Assembly: GCF_014681765.1 (NCBI RefSeq)
Contig: NZ_CP061498.1
Span: forward strand, 1,612,001 to 1,676,000
DNA from: Roseicitreum antarcticum
GTDB taxonomy: Bacteria; Pseudomonadota; Alphaproteobacteria; Rhodobacterales; Rhodobacteraceae
Direction: 5' to 3'
Length of the DNA stretch: 64,000 nt
Position numbers and translations under genes: made by a program. Of this stretch, positions 11,310 to 18,792 are shown piece after piece. Each line of letters opens with the position of its first letter. Position 1 is the first letter of the stretch. The notes under the pieces are model-generated. The model did not search any database. It saw nothing but the letters and a program-made list of their open reading frames with translations, and was not told where the DNA came from.

Positions 11310-11513
11310 ATGCTGGCATATCGTTTGCTGACGGCTGAGGATACATCGGCTTTTTGTCATAAAGTCACGCGCGCCCTGTCAAAGGGTTGGGTGCTGTATG
11401 GTGACCCGTCCTATGCGTTTGACGCGGCCAATGGCGTCATGCGCTGCGCACAGGCGGTCACGAAGGAGACGCCGGGCGACTATGACCCGGATGTGAAGCT
11501 GGGGGATCTCTAG
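11310..11513 (+). CDS. DUF1737 small protein
   Basis: A 67-residue protein matching the DUF1737 pattern: YRLLTAEDTSAFCHKVTRAL, then GWVLYGDPSYAFDAANGVMRCAQAV. Members are small soluble proteins of unknown role. The ATG at 11310 lies 2 bases after the nnrU stop, and mch starts 3 bases after its stop. That spacing indicates a tightly coupled four-gene unit. Confidence 0.85.
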   Translation: MLAYRLLTAEDTSAFCHKVTRALSKGWVLYGDPSYAFDAANGVMRCAQAVTKETPGDYDPDVKLGDL

Positions 11514-11516
11514 CGC

Positions 11517-12551
11517 ATGGCGAAGACCAATCCGGGCCGGTTCTTCGAGGATTACCGCGTGGGCGAGACCCTGATCCACGCGGTGCCGCGCACCGTAAAG
11601 ATGGGCGAGCGCGCGCTTTACCACATGCTCTACCCGGCGCGGCATGCGCTCTATTCTTCGGATGTCTTCGCGCAATCATGCGGGCTGCCGTTCAGCCCGT
11701 TGGAAGAACTGATCGGGTTTCATGTCGTCTTCGGCAAAACTGTACCGGATGTGTCGCTGAACGCAGTGGCCAATCTGGGCTACGCGCAGGGAAGGTTCGT
11801 CACGCCAGTCTGGCCCGGAGACACCCTGCGCGCGGTGTCAGAGGTGATCGGCGTGAAGGAGAATTCCAACGGGAAAACCGGCGTGATCTATGTGCGCACC
11901 CGGGGCCTCAACCAGCATGATGAACTGCTGGTCGATTATGTGCGCTGGGTGATGGTGCGCAAACGCGATCTGTCAGCCCCTGCCCCAGCCACCGTGGTGC
12001 CAGATCTGGCGGCGGCGGTCGAGGCCGCCGATCTGGTCGTGCCACGCGGTCTTGATTTCAGCCGCTATGACTTCGCCCTTGCCGGAGAGCCGCACCGCTG
12101 GGGCGATTATGCAGTAGGGGAACGCATCGACCATGTGGACGGCGTGACGGTTGAACAAGCCGAGCACATGCAGGCGACCCGGCTGTGGCAGAACACCGCG
12201 AAGGTGCATTTTGACGCGACCGCGCGGCCCGACGGGCAGCGGCTGGTTTACGGCGGGCATGTCATCTCGCTGGCACGCGCGCTGTCGTTCAACGGTTTGG
12301 CCAATGCGCAGATGATCGTCGCGATCAACGCGGGCGCCCATGCCAACCCCTGCTTTGCCGGGGACACCGTGCGCGCCTGGTCCGAGGTGCTGGACCGCGC
12401 GGACACCGCTGCCCCGGGCGTGGGCGCGCTGCGGCTGCGGCTGGTGGCAACCAAGGGCGACGCGCCGCCGTTTGCGCTGCGCGATGAGGCCGGAAAATAC
12501 CGCCCCGAGGTGTTGCTGGATCTGGATTACTGGGCGCTGATACCAATGTGA
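11517..12551 (+). CDS. mch: Mesaconyl-CoA hydratase (beta-methylmalyl-CoA dehydratase)
   Basis: Mch interconverts mesaconyl-CoA and beta-methylmalyl-CoA in the ethylmalonyl-CoA pathway. The 344-residue protein has the length and start (GRFFEDYRVGETLIHAVPRTV) of this double hot-dog MaoC-like family. The N-terminal half carries the hydratase-like segment; the C-terminal half contains a second MaoC-like unit around GDYAVGERIDHVDGVTVEQAEH. The gene order mcl2-x-x-mch-sdh matches that remembered for R. sphaeroides, where Mch was characterised. The stop TGA at 12549-12551 lies inside a GTGATCAC palindrome. Confidence 0.9.
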   Translation: MAKTNPGRFFEDYRVGETLIHAVPRTVKMGERALYHMLYPARHALYSSDVFAQSCGLPFSPLEELIGFHVVFGKTVPDVSLNAVANLGYAQGRFVTPVWPGDTLRAVSEVIGVKENSNGKTGVIYVRTRGLNQHDELLVDYVRWVMVRKRDLSAPAPATVVPDLAAAVEAADLVVPRGLDFSRYDFALAGEPHRWGDYAVGERIDHVDGVTVEQAEHMQATRLWQNTAKVHFDATARPDGQRLVYGGHVISLARALSFNGLANAQMIVAINAGAHANPCFAGDTVRAWSEVLDRADTAAPGVGALRLRLVATKGDAPPFALRDEAGKYRPEVLLDLDYWALIPM

Positions 12552-12756
12552 TCACAAGCAACACGCCCTGGCCCGGCAACCAAAGAACCCAACGCCAGCC
12601 ACGGCCTGCAATCCAGAATGCGGGCGCGTATCTGCTGCCCCCTGAACCCGCCGAACCGATCCGGTGCCATGCCCGAGTCTTGCAGCGCTGAACTTCTGCC
12701 TGATGCAAGGCCTCACCGCGTGATCTGTGATCACAATAATTAGGGGCGTGATCACG
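12547..12756. promoter_or_regulatory. sdh promoter region with three GTGATCAC palindromes
   Basis: The 356-base gap between mch and sdhC holds GTGATCAC at 12548-12555, 12727-12734 and 12748-12755. The last two are 21 bp apart centre to centre, as at the suc promoter, and lie about 150 bases before the sdhC start. The middle region (12560-12720) shows no clear feature. An imperfect site (GTGACTTATCAC) follows near 12826. No strong -35/-10 pair was found. Confidence 0.55.
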
Positions 12757-12907
12757 AAAGCAAAAAACTATCGGGTTTTATCAAAAAACTCGCCGATTTG
12801 GCGCTTGTCATGCGCTCACATCGCGTGACTTATCACAAAATTCGCGTATGGATTATACCAAAGAGCCAGCCTGCCTCGCGCGGGCACGCAGAACGAAGGG
12901 AACCGAT

Positions 12908-13291
12908 ATGGCTGACGTAAACCGGGGCAACCGGCCGCTTTCACCCCACATAAGCATCTACAAACCACAGCTTACCTCGATCACGTCGATCCTGACGCGG
13001 ATTACCGGCAACGCGATGCTGGTCAGCGCGATCCTGATCGTCTGGTGGTTTCTGGCCGCCGCATCCTCGCCCGAATACTTCGCCATTGCTGACGGTGTGC
13101 TGACCAGCTGGTTTGGCAAGATTGTCATGCTGCTGTCGATCTGGGGCCTGTGGTATCACACGCTGGCCGGGGTGCGGCACCTGATCTGGGACAACGCCAT
13201 GGGGCTGGACCTGCCGACGGCCTACAAGCTGGGCTACGGCGTTATCGGCGGGTCAGTTGTGCTGACCATCCTGACCATCATCATTCTGTAA
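12908..13291 (+). CDS. sdhC: Succinate dehydrogenase cytochrome b556 subunit
   Basis: SdhC is one of two membrane anchors of complex II and helps hold heme b and ubiquinone. The 127-residue protein starts MADVNRGNRPLSPHISIYKP, typical of the family, and has three membrane helices. The heme-ligand region is in LWYHTLAGVRHLIWD (His near residue 81). The ATG at 12908 follows an AAGGGA ribosome site; an upstream in-frame ATG at 12848 would add 20 residues that do not fit the family. First gene of sdhCDA-lipoprotein-sdhB. Confidence 0.96.
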   Translation: MADVNRGNRPLSPHISIYKPQLTSITSILTRITGNAMLVSAILIVWWFLAAASSPEYFAIADGVLTSWFGKIVMLLSIWGLWYHTLAGVRHLIWDNAMGLDLPTAYKLGYGVIGGSVVLTILTIIIL

Positions 13292-13301
13292 GGGGATCAC
13301 C

Positions 13302-13673
13302 ATGCGTTATCTGACAGACCGCAAACGCGCATCGGGCATGGGGGCCGCCAATTCGGGCGTGCATCACTTCTGGATGATGAAGGTGACCTCGGTCGCGTTG
13401 CTGATCCTGATCCCGCTGTTTGTGTTCACCTTTGGCCACATGCTGGGCGAAGACCACGCCACCGTGACCGCCTATTTCGCCCGGCCCTTCCCGGCGATTG
13501 TCGCGGGCCTGACGATCCTGATCGGCTTTAAACATTTCAACGACGGTGCCCAAACCATGATCGAAGACTATGTTCATGGCACAGCGCAGAAAATCACGCT
13601 GATGCTGGTGACCTGCCTGTCCTATGGTGCGGCGGCTGTCGGGCTGTTCGCGATTGCCAAGCTGGCGCTGTAA
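13302..13673 (+). CDS. sdhD: Succinate dehydrogenase hydrophobic membrane anchor subunit
   Basis: SdhD is the second membrane anchor of complex II. The 123-residue protein begins MRYLTDRKRASGMGAANSGV and has three hydrophobic helices. FKHFNDGAQTMIEDYVH follows the second helix, as in alphaproteobacterial SdhD. It starts 10 bases after sdhC and ends 18 bases before sdhA. Confidence 0.95.
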   Translation: MRYLTDRKRASGMGAANSGVHHFWMMKVTSVALLILIPLFVFTFGHMLGEDHATVTAYFARPFPAIVAGLTILIGFKHFNDGAQTMIEDYVHGTAQKITLMLVTCLSYGAAAVGLFAIAKLAL

Positions 13674-13691
13674 AGAACCGGAGACGATAGA

Positions 13692-15497
13692 ATGACAACG
13701 TATAAGGTGGAACACCACAATTATGATGTGGTGGTTGTGGGCGCGGGCGGCGCAGGGCTGCGGGCAACGCTGGGCATGGCGGAACAGGGGTTGCGCACGG
13801 CCTGCGTGACCAAGGTATTCCCGACCCGGTCGCACACCGTGGCGGCGCAGGGCGGCATTGCCGCTTCGCTGTCGAACATGGGCCCGGACCATTGGCAGTG
13901 GCACATGTATGACACCGTCAAGGGCTCTGACTGGCTGGGCGACACGGATGCGATGGAATATCTGGCGCGCGAGGCGCCCAAAGCGGTATATGAGCTGGAA
14001 CATTATGGCGTGCCGTTTTCGCGCACCGAAGATGGCCGGATCTACCAGCGTCCGTTCGGCGGCCACACGACCGAATTCGGCGAAGGCCCCCCGGTGCAGC
14101 GCACCTGTGCCGCGGCCGATCGCACCGGCCACGCCATGCTGCACACGCTTTATGGCCAGTCGCTGAAGCAAAAGGCCGAATTCTACATCGAATATTTCGC
14201 AACCGACCTGATCATGTCCGAAGATGGGCAATGTCAGGGTGTGCTGGCATGGAAGCTGGACGATGGCACGCTGCATGCGTTCAACGCCAAGATGGTCGTG
14301 CTGGCCACCGGCGGCTATGGCCGGGCGTACTTCAGCGCGACCTCGGCGCACACCTGCACCGGCGACGGCAACGGGATGATCGCGCGCGCAGGCCTGCCGC
14401 TGCAAGATATGGAATTCGTGCAATTCCACCCCACCGGCATCTTCGGCGCGGGCTGTCTGATTACCGAGGGCGCTCGCGGCGAAGGCGGCTACCTGACCAA
14501 CAGTGAGGGTGAGCGTTTCATGGAACGCTACGCGCCGACCTACAAAGACCTTGCGTCGCGCGATGTGGTCAGCCGCTGCATGACGATCGAGATCCGCGAA
14601 GGCCGCGGCGTGGGACCGAACAAGGACCATATCCACCTGAACCTTTCGCACCTGCCGCCCGAAACGCTGCATCTGCGACTGCCGGGCATCAGCGAATCCG
14701 CGCGCATTTTCGCGGGCGTGGATCTGACGAAAGAACCGATCCCGGTGCTTCCGACGGTGCATTACAACATGGGCGGCATTCCGACGAACTATTGGGGCGA
14801 AGTGCTGAGCCCCACCGCGGAAAACCCCGACCGTATCGCACCCGGCCTGATGGCGGTGGGCGAGGCGGCCAGCGCGTCGGTGCATGGCGCGAACCGTTTG
14901 GGATCGAACTCGCTCATCGACCTGGTGGTGTTCGGCCGGGCAGCAGCGATCCGCGCGGGCAAGGTGGTCGACCCCGCCGCGCCCAACCCGGTGCTGAACC
15001 AGGCATCGCTGGATGCCGCGCTCGACCGGTTCGACCGGGTGCGCAACTATTCCGGCGCGACCCCGACCGCAGAACTGCGGCTGGAGATGCAAAAGAACAT
15101 GCAGGCCGATGCTGCTGTGTTCCGCACCGACAAGACGCTGGCCGAAGGCTGCGCCAACATGGCCGAGACCGCGCGCAAGATGGGCGACATCAAGGTCACC
15201 GACCGCAGCCTTATCTGGAACTCGGACCTGATGGAGACGTTCGAGCTGGAAAACCTGATGCCCAACGCGCTGGCCACGATTGTCGGTGCCGAGGCGCGCA
15301 AGGAATCGCGCGGCGCGCATGCGCATGAGGATTATCCAGACCGCGACGATGCCAACTGGCGCAAGCACACGCTGGCATGGGTCGACGGGGCGAAGGTGAC
15401 GCTGGACTACCGTCCGGTGCATCTGGACCCGCTGACCACGGAAGCCGAAGGCGGGATTGATCTGAAGAAGATCGCACCCAAGGCGCGCGTCTATTGA
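13692..15497 (+). CDS. sdhA: Succinate dehydrogenase flavoprotein subunit
   Basis: SdhA oxidises succinate to fumarate and passes electrons to SdhB. The 601-residue protein has the FAD-binding start [15 protein letters not shown]. It has [14 protein letters not shown], whose His is the covalent FAD site by homology, [20 protein letters not shown] in the active site, and [18 protein letters not shown] near residue 398. The C-terminal helical domain is complete. The TGA stop overlaps the ATG of the next gene (TGATG), so the lipoprotein gene is probably translated by re-initiation. Confidence 0.98.
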   Translation: MTTYKVEHHNYDVVVVGAGGAGLRATLGMAEQGLRTACVTKVFPTRSHTVAAQGGIAASLSNMGPDHWQWHMYDTVKGSDWLGDTDAMEYLAREAPKAVYELEHYGVPFSRTEDGRIYQRPFGGHTTEFGEGPPVQRTCAAADRTGHAMLHTLYGQSLKQKAEFYIEYFATDLIMSEDGQCQGVLAWKLDDGTLHAFNAKMVVLATGGYGRAYFSATSAHTCTGDGNGMIARAGLPLQDMEFVQFHPTGIFGAGCLITEGARGEGGYLTNSEGERFMERYAPTYKDLASRDVVSRCMTIEIREGRGVGPNKDHIHLNLSHLPPETLHLRLPGISESARIFAGVDLTKEPIPVLPTVHYNMGGIPTNYWGEVLSPTAENPDRIAPGLMAVGEAASASVHGANRLGSNSLIDLVVFGRAAAIRAGKVVDPAAPNPVLNQASLDAALDRFDRVRNYSGATPTAELRLEMQKNMQADAAVFRTDKTLAEGCANMAETARKMGDIKVTDRSLIWNSDLMETFELENLMPNALATIVGAEARKESRGAHAHEDYPDRDDANWRKHTLAWVDGAKVTLDYRPVHLDPLTTEAEGGIDLKKIAPKARVY

Positions 15498-15820
15498 TGC
15501 GCGCCCTGCCGGGCATCGTGCTGGCGGGTAGCGTGCTGGCCCTGGCGGCCTGCGGGCCCATGCAGGACCAGATCGCGCGCGATACCGCCAAACGTGCCGT
15601 GCGCCCTGTGCTGGCGCAGAACTTTCCCGGCGTGCCGCTGGACCCTGCCGTCGATTGCGTGATCGACCAGGCCAGCGCCGCCGACCTGTCCCGTCTGGCG
15701 GTGGATGGCGCGCTGGGTGCGCCGTCCGAGGCCAGTATCCAGATCGTGCTGGCAATCGCCCGGCGCCCCGCAACCCTGCAATGCATCGCAACCGACGGGC
15801 TTGCCCCGTTCCTGAGATAG
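15497..15820 (+). CDS. Small predicted lipoprotein within the sdh operon
   Basis: A 107-residue protein with a lipoprotein signal: [20 protein letters not shown], with LAAC as lipobox and Cys19 as the expected lipidated residue. Acidic residues are absent right after the Cys, so outer-membrane targeting cannot be judged. The mature part has Cys near residues 54 and 94 (VDCVIDQ and LQCIATD) that could form a disulfide in the periplasm. It starts on the last base of the sdhA stop and ends 9 bases before sdhB. A gene in this slot seems usual in Rhodobacterales (memory of related genomes). Its function is unknown. Confidence 0.82.
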   Translation: MRALPGIVLAGSVLALAACGPMQDQIARDTAKRAVRPVLAQNFPGVPLDPAVDCVIDQASAADLSRLAVDGALGAPSEASIQIVLAIARRPATLQCIATDGLAPFLR

Positions 15821-15829
15821 GAGGCACCG

Positions 15830-16609
15830 ATGGTCCAACTGACCCTGCCCAAAAACTCGAAAATGCGTACCGGAAAAACCTGGCCGAAGCCTGAGGGCGC
15901 GACCAACCTGCGTGCGTTCAAGATCTACCGCTGGAACCCCGATGATGGCGAAAATCCCCGTGTGGATACGTATTTCGTCGATATGGATACCTGCGGCCCG
16001 ATGGTGCTGGATGCGCTGATCAAGATCAAATCCGAGATTGACCCAACCCTGACCTTCCGCCGGTCCTGCCGCGAAGGCATCTGCGGGTCCTGCGCAATGA
16101 ACATCGACGGCGGCAACACGCTGGCCTGTCTGATCGGCATGGAAGAGATCAAGGGCGAGGTGAAGATCTACCCCCTGCCCCACATGCCGGTGGTCAAGGA
16201 TCTGGTGCCTGATCTGACGCATTTCTATGCCCAGCATGCGTCGATCCAGCCCTGGCTGGAGACCGAGACCAACACCCCCGCCAAGGAGTGGAAGCAGTCG
16301 ATCGAGGACCGCGAAAAGCTCGACGGCCTGTACGAATGCGTGATGTGCGCATGCTGTTCGGCCTCGTGCCCATCCTATTGGTGGAACGGCGACCGCTATC
16401 TGGGGCCGGCCGCACTGCTGCATGCGTATCGCTGGATCATCGATTCCCGCGATGAGGCAACGGGTGAACGGTTGGACGACCTGCACGACCCGTTCAAACT
16501 GTACCGTTGCCACACGATCATGAACTGCGCCCAGACGTGCCCCAAGGGGCTGAACCCGGCCAAGGCGATTGCCGAGATCAAGAAGCTGATGGTCGAACGG
16601 GTGATGTGA
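15830..16609 (+). CDS. sdhB: Succinate dehydrogenase iron-sulfur subunit
   Basis: SdhB carries electrons from FAD to ubiquinone through three clusters. The 259-residue protein shows the 2Fe-2S motif [16 protein letters not shown] with a later TLAC, the 4Fe-4S motif [16 protein letters not shown], and the 3Fe-4S motif [30 protein letters not shown]-type ribosome site precedes the ATG. Last gene of the sdh operon; a strong hairpin follows. Confidence 0.98.
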   Translation: MVQLTLPKNSKMRTGKTWPKPEGATNLRAFKIYRWNPDDGENPRVDTYFVDMDTCGPMVLDALIKIKSEIDPTLTFRRSCREGICGSCAMNIDGGNTLACLIGMEEIKGEVKIYPLPHMPVVKDLVPDLTHFYAQHASIQPWLETETNTPAKEWKQSIEDREKLDGLYECVMCACCSASCPSYWWNGDRYLGPAALLHAYRWIIDSRDEATGERLDDLHDPFKLYRCHTIMNCAQTCPKGLNPAKAIAEIKKLMVERVM

Positions 16610-16629
16610 TCCCGCATCGCACCGACATT

Positions 16630-16662
16630 GCGCCGCCCCGTCCCTGACGCGGGCGGCGCTTT
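16630..16662 (+). terminator. Terminator of the sdh operon
   Basis: GCGCCGCCC at 16630-16638 pairs with GGGCGGCGC at 16651-16659, with a 12-base loop, followed by TTTCATG. It begins 21 bases after the sdhB stop. Confidence 0.8.
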
Positions 16663-16755
16663 CATGCGCGATGCTGCGCCACGCGCGCGCCTGCGCCGGA
16701 ATCCCACACGGAGGCGTGCCTTGCATTCGCGCCCAGATTGCGGAAAGTAGCGGCC

Positions 16756-16956
16756 ATGTTCATCATTCTTGGCCTGATCGTCGTCTTTATCGTCATCCTG
16801 ATCCTGAAACCATGGGAGCAGCGGGCCTGCGCATGGCGCGAAGACCGGCGCGCGCTGGTCAACGGTGTGTTGCATGTCTGCGTGACCTGTGGCGCGGAAA
16901 TGGCGTTGCCACCGGGCAAGAAGCCGCGCCGCTGCATGGCGCAGGACCGGTCCTGA
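16756..16956 (+). CDS. Small membrane-anchored hypothetical protein
   Basis: A 66-residue protein with an N-terminal membrane helix (MFIILGLIVVFIVILIL) and a short basic cytoplasmic tail. The tail has four Cys, in QRACAW, CVTCG and RRCMAQ, a spacing that could form a small zinc-binding knuckle. A GGAAAG ribosome site lies about 10 bases before the ATG. It stands alone between sdhB and the convergent deoD. Function is unknown. Confidence 0.6.
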   Translation: MFIILGLIVVFIVILILKPWEQRACAWREDRRALVNGVLHVCVTCGAEMALPPGKKPRRCMAQDRS

Positions 16957-17001
16957 CCGGCCCCACACCGCACGGGCGAACCCGCAGGTCTGCAAGGCCG
17001 C

Positions 17002-17712
17002 TCAGGCGTCGGGGAAAGCGGCCTGAAGCGCTATTTCGACCATTTCGCCAAAGCTCTTTTCGCGTTCCTCTGACGGGATCGCCGCGCCGGTCAACAGGTG
17101 GTCAGAGATCGTCAAGACGGCCAGCGCACGCACGCCGTAGCGGGCAGCAACGATATAAAGCTCGGCCGCTTCCATCTCGACCGCCAGAACGCCGTGGCGG
17201 GTCATCTGTTCGTTCAGATCGGGGCGTTCGTCATAGAACACATCGGAGGAATAGATATTCCCCGCATGGGCCGTCACACCGCGCGTGGTCGCCGCCTGCC
17301 ATGCCGCATGCAGCAGCGACCAATCAGCAGTGGGGGCGAAGCTGAGCTCGCGCATGATGCCGCTCGATGGGGTGGAGAGCGTGGTCGCCGCCATGGCCAG
17401 CACCACATCGCGGATGTTGATATGCGGCTGCATCGCACCCGCAGAACCAATGCGGATCAGGGTTTTCGCCCCGTAATCGCGGATCAGCTCGTTGGCATAG
17501 ATCGACAGCGACGCCATGCCCATGCCCGACCCGTGAATCGTCACAGGCTGGCCGCGCCATGTGCCGGTATAGCCCAGCATGCCCCGCACCTCATTCACCA
17601 GACGCGGCGTGTCGAGAAAGGTTTCGGCAGCCCAGCGGGCGCGGTAGGGATCGCCCGGCATCAGCACGGTTTGCGCGATGTCGCCGGGGGCGGCGCCGAT
17701 ATGGATGGTCAT
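17002..17712 (-). CDS. deoD: Purine-nucleoside phosphorylase, DeoD type
   Basis: DeoD cleaves purine (deoxy)nucleosides with phosphate to free base and (deoxy)ribose-1-phosphate in salvage. The 236-residue protein has the hexameric-PNP pattern: [20 protein letters not shown], a [16 protein letters not shown] nucleoside/phosphate loop, [10 protein letters not shown], and the VEMEAAELY motif with purine-contacting residues. [10 protein letters not shown], with the catalytic Asp of SD, follows. The ATG at 17712 is chosen over an upstream in-frame start because of AGAGGA and the family N-terminus. A BMP-type transporter that may carry nucleosides is encoded further along. Confidence 0.95.
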   Translation of the reverse strand: MTIHIGAAPGDIAQTVLMPGDPYRARWAAETFLDTPRLVNEVRGMLGYTGTWRGQPVTIHGSGMGMASLSIYANELIRDYGAKTLIRIGSAGAMQPHINIRDVVLAMAATTLSTPSSGIMRELSFAPTADWSLLHAAWQAATTRGVTAHAGNIYSSDVFYDERPDLNEQMTRHGVLAVEMEAAELYIVAARYGVRALAVLTISDHLLTGAAIPSEEREKSFGEMVEIALQAAFPDA

Positions 17713-17876
17713 GCGAAAAATCCTCTGGGGTTTGGTGCTGCGCGCAAGCTGCATTGCCACGGCGGCGGGCGCAATGGGGGCAACCGCCGCTCACATAACC
17801 GTGATCGACTATATGCCGGGTTGATTATAGGTTGCGGTGATACACGTGCATTTCGTCAACAACAAAGGGGCAGAAG

Positions 17877-18113
17877 ATGTCAGGTTTGGATGAGAAACAA
17901 CGCGCCATGGCCGAAAGCAAGGCCCCAGATGTGCGTGCGCAGGACCTGCGGCGTCTGGAGCAACAGGGATACGGCGTAATGGCGGGCGTCATGGGCTTTG
18001 GCGAGGCTGCCGAAAACGGGCGGCTGGGGGCGGTGGTGAAGGTCGCACAACTGTTTGTCATTGCGTTCGCTTTCATGGTGCCGGTCTACCTGTTCTGGTC
18101 GGTCGCGTTTTAA
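17877..18113 (+). CDS. Small hypothetical protein with C-terminal membrane helix
   Basis: A 78-residue protein with a charged N-terminal half (KQRAMAESKAPDVRAQDLRR) and one C-terminal hydrophobic helix (VVKVAQLFVIAFAFMVPVYL) near residues 53-76. It looks like a tail-anchored inner-membrane protein. AAGGGG precedes the ATG by 7 bases. Function and family are not recognised. A hairpin follows about 20 bases after the stop. Confidence 0.65.
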   Translation: MSGLDEKQRAMAESKAPDVRAQDLRRLEQQGYGVMAGVMGFGEAAENGRLGAVVKVAQLFVIAFAFMVPVYLFWSVAF

Positions 18114-18134
18114 GGCCTGCCGTGATCGAGCGCG

Positions 18135-18154
18135 AGGCGCTGCGTGCAGCGCCT
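18135..18154 (+). terminator. Hairpin after the small membrane protein gene
   Basis: AGGCGCTGC-GT-GCAGCGCCT is a perfect 9-bp inverted repeat, flanked by outer TGATC/GATCA arms. There is no T tract, so intrinsic termination is uncertain. Confidence 0.45.
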
Positions 18155-18246
18155 GCGTGGATCATCGTTTCAAGGGATGCGGGGCGGTCGGCATTTTTCT
18201 GCTGACCACATTTGCACCTTCCATCCATGGTACCTAAGTTTTGCGT

Positions 18247-18279
18247 AACCGGCGGGGCAGCGTGTGCCCCGCGACGGTT
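18247..18279 (+). promoter_or_regulatory. Stable hairpin in the leader of the DUF4168 gene
   Basis: Arms AACCG-GCGGGGC and GCCCCGC-(GA)-CGGTT enclose a 7-base loop and end 23 bases before the start codon. The ribosome site ACAGGAGA follows. It could stabilise or regulate the mRNA; no known riboswitch was recognised. Confidence 0.4.
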
Positions 18280-18302
18280 TCGAAACAGCTACAGGAGACA
18301 CC

Positions 18303-18671
18303 ATGTTGATATCCAAACGCCTGCAGGCAATGTCCGTTGCTATCCTCTTTGGCGTCACAGCGCCGCTGGCCCTGCCCGTGACCGCGCAAGAAACGGTCAC
18401 CGCCAGCGATTCCGTGTCCGACACCCAACTGGATGCCTTCATGCAAGCGCTGAACGCGGTGAATGAGGTCGAGACAACTTACGTCGAACGGGTCGAGGCG
18501 GAAACCGATGCCGAAGCCCGGGACGCATTGATCGCCGAAGCGAACGAAGCCATGGTCGGCGCTGTCGAGGAAACCGACGGGATCACCGTTGATGACTATG
18601 TTGCCATCATGCGCCTTGCCCAGACTGATGAAGCGCTGAACGCCCGGATCGTGGCACGGCTGGACGGCTAA
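18303..18671 (+). CDS. Secreted DUF4168-like protein
   Basis: A 122-residue protein with a signal peptide ending near VTAQE (residues 1-29) and a helical, strongly acidic mature part. The pattern (VSDTQLDAFMQALNAVNEVE, then many Glu/Ala, VDDYVAIMRLAQTDEALNARI) fits DUF4168, a family of small periplasmic proteins of unknown role. ATG at 18303 is preferred over an earlier in-frame ATG because ACAGGAGA precedes it and the signal peptide begins there. It appears monocistronic with its own leader hairpin and a downstream hairpin. Confidence 0.8.
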   Translation: MLISKRLQAMSVAILFGVTAPLALPVTAQETVTASDSVSDTQLDAFMQALNAVNEVETTYVERVEAETDAEARDALIAEANEAMVGAVEETDGITVDDYVAIMRLAQTDEALNARIVARLDG

Positions 18672-18713
18672 GCCACTTTACGGAAGCCACGCCCCTTGGG
18701 GTATGATCTGATG

Positions 18714-18747
18714 CGGGCGCGCGGCCAAGGGCTGTCGCGCCCGTCTT
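18714..18747 (+). terminator. Probable terminator of the DUF4168 gene
   Basis: CGGGCGCG at 18714-18721 pairs with CGCGCCCG at 18736-18743 across a 14-base loop, followed by TCTTC. It lies between the convergent DUF4168 and ecm genes. Confidence 0.6.
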
Positions 18748-18792
18748 CTGTCCCGCGATGATGGCCTGGATTTCGGCCCCGGCGCGATCGGG

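Noticed and set aside
13281-15827. Long open frame antisense to sdhD/sdhA (about 848 codons)
   Set aside because: It lies wholly opposite sdh genes with unmistakable motifs; open antisense frames are expected from codon bias at high G+C.
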